In this document: piece after piece, positions 1 to 6,997 of the stretch
How positions within the stretch are numbered: the stretch's first letter is position 1
Layout: each line of letters starts with the position of its first letter
Assembly (NCBI GenBank): GCA_047616325.1
Contig: JBLHGN010000115.1
Span: 1 to 10,508, forward strand
DNA from: JBLHGN01 sp047616325
GTDB taxonomy: Bacteria; Pseudomonadota; Gammaproteobacteria; Pseudomonadales; Cellvibrionaceae
Reading direction: 5' to 3'
DNA: 10,508 nt
The notes under the pieces: generated by a model
What the model was told of the DNA's origin: nothing
What the model saw: the letters and a program-made list of their open reading frames with translations, nothing else
Database searches by the model: none
Position numbers and translations under genes: made by a program

Positions 1-1496
1 TTAAAGTCTCGACCGACAAATTCTTCATTTGCTGTTCCACCAAAGAGAATATTTTTACCGTCTTCACGTGATGTAGTACTGTTACCACCTTGACCGATAC
101 TTTCTCCCGCTAGCAGTCCACCTTGTTGATCGTCCCAAAAATAAACCACCTCACCATCAATTTTTGGTGCAAGAAATAGATCATCCTGATTATTTTCCAT
201 TACAGCTTCAAAGTAACTTAATCGGTCCCGAAAATAATTTTGGCTATACTGCGTTATATCGTAGGTTAAGGATGAAGCCGACGATGAAAATATTCCATCT
301 GAATATGCACCATTATCTGGAATTAATGCAAACGGAACACCTTCCACCAATGCATACATATATGCGCGTGACTCTTTCGTATCCGTTTCATTATTAACCG
401 TACCCGAGAAATAATTTACGATATCCGCAGAGAACTTTACTCGAAAGGTTAATCCTGCACTTTCCAATGCCTCATGAAATTCAGGTGCATCGTTTACTGT
501 TGTAAACCCTGCATGTGCTCCACCTAGTATCTCAGCAAATGCCGTCATCACAAGGTCCAAAGTCTCAGCACCCTCTACACTCGCAACGGGTAAGCCATCA
601 GCATTACGTTTTTCTACTTCCTTGTTAACCGCTTGCCAAAACACCCGATCAATATCAGCAAAACTTGCAGAACTATCCAACAACGAAAATATACGACTAA
701 CGGATAAAATATTTACTAAATTACCCATTGAATGGTTACCGGTACCCGTTTGATTTTCAACAAACATTCCCTCCCTTGAACCAGGTCGCCAAGCGACAGA
801 GACATCACTAAGAATCTGCCCTGCGGTTACTTCGGCGCCAGGTTCAGCGAAATAATTATGCACCCTTGAATAGTCGAGATCCGTACTGGAAAATAGCGGT
901 TTAACTACTGCCGTCAAAAAAGCATCAGATAAACTTATCCCAGCACCATTTAATGTATAGACCTGATCAACAAGACCCGGAAACTCGAATGCAGCCAAAA
1001 CCGCAAGAAAGCCACCTAGAGAATGCCCAACGAAATCAACGCCTTGAGCGAAGTTTGGATTAGTAGTCCCGTCTGCTAATATGAGACCTGCATCAAATAA
1101 AAATGTTGAGGTATAATCTTCCTGCGCTATTGGATTTAGATAAGAAAGCCCAAAGGCCAACAAAAAATCTTGGAAGAAATCCACAGCGGCCTCTTCGTAC
1201 CCATTGTCCGGCTCCGTCCCTCGAAAAGCCACTGTCAACTTATTGTTATTTTGTGTGTCAATAAAAATAGTCGCAGAAAAGCCTCCGAATGTATTAGGTT
1301 CAAAATTACGAATTGTATACCGCCCTAAAAAATCTTCTACTTGTTTTTCAGTGAACCCTCTTTTCTTTAGCTCAGTTTCAAGACCTGGATCCTCTTTGTC
1401 TACGATATTCGTTCCAGAAACATAAAATTCATCAAAATCAATATAAGATGCGTCCGCAAGTAGCGATTGCTGGTACAAAGTCTCAAAACTAGTCAT
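1..1496 (-). CDS. RTX-type secreted lipase/phospholipase, alpha/beta-hydrolase (3' end outside window)
   Basis: The frame is open for 498 codons from the ATG at 1496 to the window edge, with no stop, so the C-terminus is missing. Residues 87-94 read LTVAFRGT, the oxyanion-side strand of class 3 lipases. Residues 157-162 are GHSLGG, giving Ser159 as nucleophile. His255 in GNHSMG is the likely catalytic histidine; the acid residue is not obvious. Residues 256-478 are a long segment I cannot assign. Residues 479-497 (DGKNILFGGTANEEFVGRD) look like the start of glycine/aspartate nonapeptide RTX repeats. The N-terminus (MTSFETLYQQ) has no signal peptide, as expected for type I export through a C-terminal signal. 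The start lies inside the upstream lipoprotein gene, with a GGAG 8-9 bases before the ATG. Acting on lipid esters outside the cell is inference from the fold; the exact substrate is unknown. Confidence 0.85.
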   Translation of the reverse strand, partial: MTSFETLYQQSLLADASYIDFDEFYVSGTNIVDKEDPGLETELKKRGFTEKQVEDFLGRYTIRNFEPNTFGGFSATIFIDTQNNNKLTVAFRGTEPDNGYEEAAVDFFQDFLLAFGLSYLNPIAQEDYTSTFLFDAGLILADGTTNPNFAQGVDFVGHSLGGFLAVLAAFEFPGLVDQVYTLNGAGISLSDAFLTAVVKPLFSSTDLDYSRVHNYFAEPGAEVTAGQILSDVSVAWRPGSREGMFVENQTGTGNHSMGNLVNILSVSRIFSLLDSSASFADIDRVFWQAVNKEVEKRNADGLPVASVEGAETLDLVMTAFAEILGGAHAGFTTVNDAPEFHEALESAGLTFRVKFSADIVNYFSGTVNNETDTKESRAYMYALVEGVPFALIPDNGAYSDGIFSSSASSLTYDITQYSQNYFRDRLSYFEAVMENNQDDLFLAPKIDGEVVYFWDDQQGGLLAGESIGQGGNSTTSREDGKNILFGGTANEEFVGRDF

Positions 1497-2202
1497 TTTT
1501 CGTCTCCTTTTTCCTTAATTTAAGCAGAGTAGTAGTCCCTGTTATATACTTTCTTTTTACATCAAAATCATTTTTTTCGAGGTCGTGGCATCCGAGATTG
1601 TAGCCATAATGTAGTGGGTCCAAAGGATACGGGTATAATGTATATTTAATTGTATATGACTGATTGACATCACTTACTATATCTACAACCCGATGTTCAA
1701 TCCGTATTATCTCAGACGAATATTTATTATCAATCACCATTATCTCTTCGACCGAACTAAACGATCCAAACTGACTGATCGGCTCTTTAATTTTGGTCAC
1801 TGAAAAACAATATTTGTCCATAAACTCCGTATATGGGCTAGAACCTCGTTTCTTTTCTAATTTTTTTTGAAGTATCGCATCACACGAAGCGTGCCCAATT
1901 TTTTGTCTTTCTATGCGCCATATACCCGATTCGGTATACGGCACCCAGGGTGAGGGGTTTTCCACACGAATTTCAGTGTATTTAAAGCTGTGATCTATTA
2001 TGTTTGAAAGCCAACAGTTATAGCAATTAGGCGTATCCACATAGAACCCGTCAACATACGACGGCGCTCCTAAATCATAGCCTGCATCTTTATTGCAAAA
2101 TTCGGCCAATTTTTCATATCCGGGAAACTTCTCTCCACACGAGGATATAAACACGACTATAAGCAGTAAAACCATTTTTGAAAAAAACCGACTACTTCTC
2201 AT
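1489..2202 (-). CDS. Unrecognised cysteine-rich lipoprotein, candidate lipase immunity/accessory protein
   Basis: This is a 237-residue protein of unknown family. The N-terminus has a basic n-region (RSSRFFSK), a hydrophobic core (residues 10-18) and a lipobox-like ISSC, so Cys22 should be lipidated after signal peptidase II cleavage and the mature protein anchored in the envelope. Six further cysteines (36, 60, 63, 107, 132, 205), including a CYNC pair at 60-63, could form disulfides in the periplasm. The stop overlaps the lipase start by 8 bases (ATGACTAG), which implies translational coupling and a shared function. Lipoprotein partners encoded beside phospholipase toxins are often immunity proteins, so that role is plausible here, but no homology supports it directly. 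The ATG at 2202 is preferred because it supplies the basic n-region; AAGG lies only about 3 bases upstream of it. Confidence 0.8.
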   Translation of the reverse strand: MRSSRFFSKMVLLLIVVFISSCGEKFPGYEKLAEFCNKDAGYDLGAPSYVDGFYVDTPNCYNCWLSNIIDHSFKYTEIRVENPSPWVPYTESGIWRIERQKIGHASCDAILQKKLEKKRGSSPYTEFMDKYCFSVTKIKEPISQFGSFSSVEEIMVIDNKYSSEIIRIEHRVVDIVSDVNQSYTIKYTLYPYPLDPLHYGYNLGCHDLEKNDFDVKRKYITGTTTLLKLRKKETKND

Positions 2203-2380
2203 AAACCTTACTCACAAAAGAATGTAACTTTGGCAGTTGCCACACTTTGTCTATTATTTTGGCTAACTGGCCTTCAACCAAAATATAAATAGTAGAAACC
2301 ATTTTCGGGTGTCTAATTCAGACTTCCACCCTATCACTGAAAGGTCACCAATATATCCAAGAAAGCCTGTGCTTTACCTA
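2203..2380. other. 178-base intergenic gap, possible weak promoter for lipoprotein-lipase pair
   Basis: This gap separates the lipoprotein-lipase pair from the membrane-protein gene upstream, so the pair may have its own promoter. On the minus strand a TAGACA (2315-2310) is followed 15 bases later by TACTAT (2294-2289), a poor sigma70-like match with a short spacer. A small perfect dyad TGGCA-gt-TGCCA lies at 2231-2242, about 30 bases before the lipoprotein start. No terminator with a T-tract is visible on either strand. Confidence 0.3.
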
Positions 2381-2830
2381 TCAGTTTTTATCTCTTAGGC
2401 GAGACTCAAAGTCAATGAGCCTAGCCATCTCAAACAAGACATACCCTATTGGAAATATTTTTAGTAGAGGAAAAAACAAGAACTTAATCTCTGGCCTTAC
2501 AGGCCCGCCAAAATACGCCAACAAAAGCACAAGAGGGAACAGCACAAAAAACCCATACACCAGCAAACGGCCTGAGCGTTGTATAAATGATGCATGTTTG
2601 GCTGCAACCGTTAGGGTGATATCAACATCATTTCTCCAAACAGCCCTGAATCGTATACAAAGCATGTAAGTCATTAAAGCCCCGACACCAACGGAAAAGA
2701 TAATATTTAGCAATGCCCCAAACCCGAAAATACCCACTGGGCCAAGAATATAGCGCCCCCCCAACATGGTACTGAGAACAGCCACTATTATTAAAAGGCC
2801 TGTCGAAAGTAAGTATATTTTTCTATTCAT
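2381..2830 (-). CDS. Unrecognised four-helix inner-membrane protein
   Basis: This is a small hydrophobic protein of 149 residues. Predicted membrane segments lie at about 5-24, 33-58, 88-107 and 117-135, with a polar, basic loop at 59-87 (RFRAVWRNDVD and following) and a charged C-terminal tail (DFESRLRDKN). I recognise no family or motif. A GTG at 2836 is in frame but sits only 3 bases after the AAGAG purine stretch, whereas the ATG at 2830 has it at about 9 bases, so the ATG is preferred. It lies between the secretion genes and the lipoprotein-lipase pair on the same strand, separated from each by 150-180 bases. It may therefore be part of the module, for example as a second immunity or membrane factor, but it could also be a bystander. 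Confidence 0.7.
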   Translation of the reverse strand: MNRKIYLLSTGLLIIVAVLSTMLGGRYILGPVGIFGFGALLNIIFSVGVGALMTYMLCIRFRAVWRNDVDITLTVAAKHASFIQRSGRLLVYGFFVLFPLVLLLAYFGGPVRPEIKFLFFPLLKIFPIGYVLFEMARLIDFESRLRDKN

Positions 2831-2988
2831 AGCCACATTCTCTTAACATGAAAATTTGGGACCAAGTCTTGCATTTTGCTGGTGGCCTGCTTTAGCACTA
2901 AAAGCAAAATCGCAAAAAATTAATCCACACACTAACACCTAAATTATTCTTCAAAAAAATCTCTACACATGGAACGCCATTTATTACA
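2831..2988. other. Intergenic gap with an 8-base inverted repeat
   Basis: An inverted repeat ATTTTGCT (2873-2880) / AGCAAAAT (2903-2910) encloses 22 bases. Within it an alternative 5-bp hairpin GCTTT-N7-AAAGC can form. Neither is followed by a T-run on the minus strand, so I do not call a terminator for the secretion genes here. The nearest T-run on that strand (2958-2952, just after the fusion-protein stop) has no convincing stem before it. No gene is visible. Confidence 0.3.
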
Positions 2989-4428
2989 CTACCGCTCCCG
3001 AATACTCTCATCCTTATACCGCAACAAAGGACTCAAAAAGAACTCAATCACCCGCCGCTTATTGGTTTTCACCTCTACCGTTACCTCCATGCCCGGTAAC
3101 AGCTCCACCCATTTGGTATCCACCCACAACTGGGTTTGGTCCACTTTTAAACGCACCGAATACACCAAGCCCTGTTTTTCTGTTTCGATAGCATCGGCAG
3201 TAATGTCGATTACCTCGGCATCCACAAGGCCATACTTAGTAAAAGGGAAGGTATGTATTTTTACTTCAGCGCGCTGGCCCTTGGATATAAAACCAATATC
3301 TTTATTTTGCAATACGGCTTCCACTTCCAAAAAACCTTCCTCGGGTACTATTTGCATTAGCACTTTGGCCTCTTCAACAATACCCCCAATGGTGTGTACC
3401 GCAAGTTGCTTTACGCGCCCTGTGACCGGCGAGGTGAGAATTTTTTTGGTGTACAGCTCGTTGGCTTTATTGAGTTCTTGCTGGGAGGAGCCGAGCTGTT
3501 GGGTAAGTTGCTCTATTTCTTCGAGGTTTACTTTTAGGGCATTATTTTTCTGTGCCGCAAGACTGTATGTTACTTCGCTGATGTCGGCACGAATTTGTTC
3601 TGCACGTGAAAGTTCCGCCGCGAGGTTTTGCTGTTGGGTAATTTGGTTTTCTTGCAGCTCTAGCAGTTGCACTTCGGCGCCCATACCGCTGTCGTGTAAT
3701 TGCCGAAGGGCATCCACGCGCTTACTCACGAGGGGTATGGTGCTTTCAAATTTTTGTATGCTGGCTTGTGCACCTTGAAGTGCGGATTGTTTACTGTGTA
3801 ATTGACTGTGAATCATTTGCGCTTGGCTGCGGTATTCTCGCCACGCCTGCAGCACCATGGCACGTTGCCGTGCGGTGTCTTCTACGCTTAATTCAAGTGC
3901 ATTATGTTTTGCTATAACAGCGAGCGACTGAAGAATGCTTTCGTCTAGTTGCTGGTCGCCGTAAGTGGCTGCATCGGGCTGATTTAGCAGCTCGGCCAAT
4001 GCTTGCTTGCGCACAATATTGTGGCGAATAAATGCCATTTCACTGCGCAAACGATCGCGATCGGCACCGGTGAGCGTTTGGTCTAACTCTATTAGAGGTT
4101 CGCCTGCATGTATTAGCTGCCCTTCTTTCACGAAGATATTTTTAACAACACCCACTTGTAAAGACTGAATTAATTTAACGCGGCCACTGGGTATAAGTTT
4201 GCCTTCTGCCGAGGCAACGACATCGACTTTGCCAAAAAAGGCCCAGAGCAATGCGATGCAGAATAAAAGAATTAGACTGTAAGCCAAGTAACGGCCTGCC
4301 GGAGACGCTGGCTTTTCGAGTATCTCCAATGCCGCCGGCATAAATTCAATCACGTCGGCTTTTTGCTTTTTGGTAAAGGGATCGTGGCTTTGCCAATTGT
4401 TGGTAAATAGCGCGAATATTTTTTTCAT
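2989..4428 (-). CDS. Type I secretion membrane fusion protein, HlyD family
   Basis: This 479-residue protein is the periplasmic adaptor that joins the inner-membrane ABC transporter to a TolC-type outer-membrane channel. A cytoplasmic N-terminus is followed by one membrane helix at about 47-66. The first half of a biotinyl-lipoyl-like domain spans 70-116 (VVASAEGKLIPSGRVKLIQS and onward). A long Gln/Glu/Leu-rich helical hairpin, likely coiled coil, spans about 120-328, and the second lipoyl half (SPVTGRVKQLAVHTIGGIV) starts at 333. The beta-barrel part closes with LLRYKDESIRER, the usual HlyD-type ending. Length matches the family (about 478 in the haemolysin system). Its ATG overlaps the transporter stop as ATGA, with GGTGG just upstream as a ribosome site, so the two are translated together. 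Its presence beside an RTX lipase supports a dedicated exporter. Confidence 0.95.
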   Translation of the reverse strand: MKKIFALFTNNWQSHDPFTKKQKADVIEFMPAALEILEKPASPAGRYLAYSLILLFCIALLWAFFGKVDVVASAEGKLIPSGRVKLIQSLQVGVVKNIFVKEGQLIHAGEPLIELDQTLTGADRDRLRSEMAFIRHNIVRKQALAELLNQPDAATYGDQQLDESILQSLAVIAKHNALELSVEDTARQRAMVLQAWREYRSQAQMIHSQLHSKQSALQGAQASIQKFESTIPLVSKRVDALRQLHDSGMGAEVQLLELQENQITQQQNLAAELSRAEQIRADISEVTYSLAAQKNNALKVNLEEIEQLTQQLGSSQQELNKANELYTKKILTSPVTGRVKQLAVHTIGGIVEEAKVLMQIVPEEGFLEVEAVLQNKDIGFISKGQRAEVKIHTFPFTKYGLVDAEVIDITADAIETEKQGLVYSVRLKVDQTQLWVDTKWVELLPGMEVTVEVKTNKRRVIEFFLSPLLRYKDESIRER

Positions 4429-6776
4429 GATTCGCCACCATCACTCGTAGATGCTTCTGTGGGCGATGATTTATCCACCGTTTTACGGGTGACGCGAATA
4501 TTCGGCTGTTTTACCAGCGGATTACCTGTGGTCGTGGCCGTACACGAGCCCGCATCAGCTGTTGGCGTTACGGTGGCGGGCTTAGTGTTCTGTTTTTCAT
4601 TTCGTGGGACTGTGCGAATGGCCGGGGTATGATTTTGATAGGCATGTAATTTGGCGTATTGGCCGTTGTCTTCCAGCAGTGAATCGTGGGTTCCGGTTTC
4701 TATAATACGGCCCTTTTCCATTACCACAATGCGGTCACAATGTCGCACAGTGCTAAGACGATGGGCAATCATAAACACGGTTCGGTCTTTGCAAATAGCC
4801 GCCATATTTTCTTGAATTACACGCTCGCTTTCGTAGTCCAGTGCGCTGGTGGCTTCGTCGAAAATTAAAATTCGGGGATTAGTAATAAGGGCTCGGGCAA
4901 TGGCCATGCGCTGACGCTGCCCACCTGAAAGATTGCCGCCATGTTCACCAACCATGGAATCGTAAGCTTCGGGCATTTCCAAAATAAACTCGTGGGCACC
5001 GGCAAGCTTTGCTGCCTTTACCACTTGCTCCATGGGCAGACCGGGATTGGCCAGGGCGATATTCTCGCGCACGCTACGGTTAAAGAGAAAGTTTTCTTGC
5101 AGTACAACACCAATGTTTTGGCGCAACCAGGTGGTGTCTGTCACCGCCAGGTCGGCGCCGTCTACCATTACTCGCCCACCCTCGGGCACATAGAGCCGTT
5201 GAATTAATTTGGTTAAGGTACTTTTGCCGGAGCCCGAACGACCGACTATGCCTATCACCTCGCCCGCCTCCACCGTTAGGTTAAGGTCGTCAATTACCAG
5301 GGGGCCGTCTGGTCGGTAACGAAAGCGAATACGCTCAAACGCCACCTTACCCTGCAGATTGGGCAAAACACTGCGGGTGGGATTAAAACCGGGCTCGCGC
5401 GGGGTATTGAGTATGTCGCCGAGACGCTTCACCGAGATGCCCGCTTGCTGGAAGTCTTGCCAGAGTTGCACCAGTTTGAGTATGGGGCTACTGACGCGAC
5501 TGGCTATCATATTAAAGGCGATTAACTGGCCAACAGTTAGGGTGCCAGCCATTACGGCATAGGCACCTAACCAGAGGATAAGCATGGTGGTAATTTTATT
5601 GATAAAGCCGGCGATTTGACTGGCAATATTGCCAATGTGTTGAGTTTTAAAGGAGGCGTTAACATAGTTGGCCAGCTGGTCTTCCCACTTACGCTGCATT
5701 TGCGGCTCGACAGCCGCCGCTTTAATGGTTTCGACACCACTAATAGATTCCACAAGAAAGGCTTGATTGGCGGCGCCATGTTTAAATTTTTCGTCTAAAC
5801 GGCGGCGCAACACTGGGGTAATAAGCAAAGAAAGCACGACGTAAAAGGGAATAGTGCCCATAACAACGAGAGTGAGCGTGGGGCTGTACCACCACATCAC
5901 CACAAAAAATATGATGGTAAAAAACAGATCGATGCACAGGGTAAGTGCTGAGCCAGTAATAAAATTGCGAATGGTGTCGAGTTCGCGAACGCGGGCTGCG
6001 GTTTGCCCTACTTGGCGGGCGCCAAAATAGGCCAAAGGTAAGGCCATTAAGTGGTTAAATAATTTTGATCCCAGCTCAACATCTACGCGGTTAGCGGTGT
6101 GACTAAATACATAAGTACGAATACCACCGAGCAAGCTATCGAAAACGGCTATCACGAAAAATGCAAAAATAACCACGTCGAGTGTAGACAAACCGCGATG
6201 CACTAATACTTTGTCCATTATCACCTGAAAGAACAGGGGCGTAACAAGAGCAAACAACTGTAAAAAGAAGGAGGCGAGCAGCACATCGCCGAAGAGTTTT
6301 TTATACTTAACAAGGGGCGGGATAAACCAGCTTATATCAAACTCTTTGACGGCTTCAAAGGCACTGCCACGACGGGCGAGCATAATAACATCACCTGACC
6401 AAAGCGATTCCAGCTCTTCTGCCGTGAGGGTAGAGGGGGCTTGGGTGCCGGGTTCAAAAATGAGAAAGCGCACACTTTCTACTTCATCTGTGCGCTTGGC
6501 AACCTTAGCAATGACAAAATAGTTGCCATCGCAAGATTCTGCAATTAAGGGAAGGCTCACTTCCGCTAACTGGGCCGTTTTTAGGCTTGATTTGCGTGAT
6601 TTATATCCGATTGCCTTGGCCGCGCGCAACAAATCCCGCTCGCCAAGCAGTTGGCCTGGCTCACCGTATTGGTGCTTTATTTGCGCCGGGTCGAGTGCGA
6701 TTTGATGGATTTGGGCGATAAGGCATAGGCACACAGCACCTGTGTCTATTTCATCAACTGTGTTTGCTTCTGGCAT
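4425..6776 (-). CDS. Type I secretion ABC transporter (permease/ATPase, HlyB-like) with degenerate C39-like domain
   Basis: This inner-membrane ATPase powers type I export. Numbering is from the ATG at 6776 (783 residues). Residues 1-133 form a C39 peptidase-like domain in which the catalytic Cys position is Thr12 (EIDTGAVC) and the usual His position is Tyr86 (DGNYF), so it should bind but not cleave substrate. Six membrane helices lie at about 164-183, 200-218, 277-296, 301-320, 392-411 and 413-432. The nucleotide-binding domain has Walker A GRSGSGKS with Lys518, signature LSGGQ at 616-620, Walker B ILIFDE with Asp640/Glu641, and H-loop His672. After the normal family end (LHAYQ, 714) comes an unusual tail of about 69 residues rich in Thr, Pro and charged residues. 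An in-frame TTG at 6800 would add 8 residues, but ATG places the domain start as in HlyB. No clear ribosome site precedes either. Confidence 0.95.
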   Translation of the reverse strand: MPEANTVDEIDTGAVCLCLIAQIHQIALDPAQIKHQYGEPGQLLGERDLLRAAKAIGYKSRKSSLKTAQLAEVSLPLIAESCDGNYFVIAKVAKRTDEVESVRFLIFEPGTQAPSTLTAEELESLWSGDVIMLARRGSAFEAVKEFDISWFIPPLVKYKKLFGDVLLASFFLQLFALVTPLFFQVIMDKVLVHRGLSTLDVVIFAFFVIAVFDSLLGGIRTYVFSHTANRVDVELGSKLFNHLMALPLAYFGARQVGQTAARVRELDTIRNFITGSALTLCIDLFFTIIFFVVMWWYSPTLTLVVMGTIPFYVVLSLLITPVLRRRLDEKFKHGAANQAFLVESISGVETIKAAAVEPQMQRKWEDQLANYVNASFKTQHIGNIASQIAGFINKITTMLILWLGAYAVMAGTLTVGQLIAFNMIASRVSSPILKLVQLWQDFQQAGISVKRLGDILNTPREPGFNPTRSVLPNLQGKVAFERIRFRYRPDGPLVIDDLNLTVEAGEVIGIVGRSGSGKSTLTKLIQRLYVPEGGRVMVDGADLAVTDTTWLRQNIGVVLQENFLFNRSVRENIALANPGLPMEQVVKAAKLAGAHEFILEMPEAYDSMVGEHGGNLSGGQRQRMAIARALITNPRILIFDEATSALDYESERVIQENMAAICKDRTVFMIAHRLSTVRHCDRIVVMEKGRIIETGTHDSLLEDNGQYAKLHAYQNHTPAIRTVPRNEKQNTKPATVTPTADAGSCTATTTGNPLVKQPNIRVTRKTVDKSSPTEASTSDGGES

Positions 6777-6780
6777 AGGA

Positions 6781-6824
6781 ATACATCTAAACAGATCCAA
6801 GTAACAAAAATTTATACATCTAAA
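6781..6824. repeat. Pair of 11-base direct repeats 33 bases apart
   Basis: The plus-strand sequence ATACATCTAAA occurs at 6781-6791 and again at 6814-6824, both exact. The 33-base period is close to three turns of the helix, so both copies face the same side of the DNA. The right-hand copy overlaps the candidate -10 element and the left-hand copy lies just before the secretion-operon ATG, the arrangement expected of a repressor operator. This function is inference. Confidence 0.45.
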
Positions 6825-6837
6825 ATTTAAGAATCAA
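6811..6837 (-). promoter_or_regulatory. Candidate sigma70-type promoter for the secretion operon
   Basis: On the minus strand TTGATT (6837-6832) and TATAAA (6816-6811) are separated by 15 bases. The -10 element matches consensus at 5 of 6 bases, while the spacer is short. Transcription would begin near 6804 and give a leader of roughly 28 bases before the ATG at 6776, which would leave the in-frame TTG at 6800 almost at the 5' end. In an AT-rich stretch such matches can arise by chance. Confidence 0.3.
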
Positions 6838-6863
6838 TCCTTTGATATGTGTTTAGAAATATC

Positions 6864-6892
6864 TTGTTTGACATGGTGTATTTATCAAACAA
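6864..6892. promoter_or_regulatory. 29-base dyad, candidate operator
   Basis: Two perfect 8-base arms, TTGTTTGA (6864-6871) and TCAAACAA (6885-6892), are separated by 13 bases. The arm centres are 21 bases apart, two helical turns, as for a dimeric regulator. It lies about 90-115 bases upstream of the secretion-operon start. I do not recognise the regulator. Confidence 0.4.
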
Positions 6893-6931
6893 CTATCAAT
6901 CAAATAACCTGCGATTCTTTTGGTGGGACAA

Positions 6932-6948
6932 CACTTATAATTTAAGTG
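6932..6948. promoter_or_regulatory. 17-base AT-rich dyad, candidate operator
   Basis: CACTTA (6932-6937) and TAAGTG (6943-6948) are perfect complements around a 5-base centre. The centre also contains TATAAT on the plus strand, but no good -35 lies upstream of it and no plus-strand gene follows, so a protein-binding dyad is the better reading. Confidence 0.3.
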
Positions 6949-6997
6949 AAGCTAGGCAACATCTTATATGATCACTTGCCACACAACACCAGACATT

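Noticed and set aside
2873..2910. Inverted repeat as terminator of the secretion genes
   Set aside because: The stem is AT-rich, the loop is 22 bases and no T-run follows on the minus strand.
2969..3778. Plus-strand open frame of 269 codons
   Set aside because: It lies opposite the HlyD-type gene, has a Ser/Cys-rich composition typical of an antisense shadow, and shows no recognisable domain.
6777..6800. TTG start at 6800 for the ABC transporter
   Set aside because: It adds eight residues with no ribosome site, overlaps a candidate operator repeat, and moves the C39-like domain away from the position it has in HlyB. It cannot be excluded.
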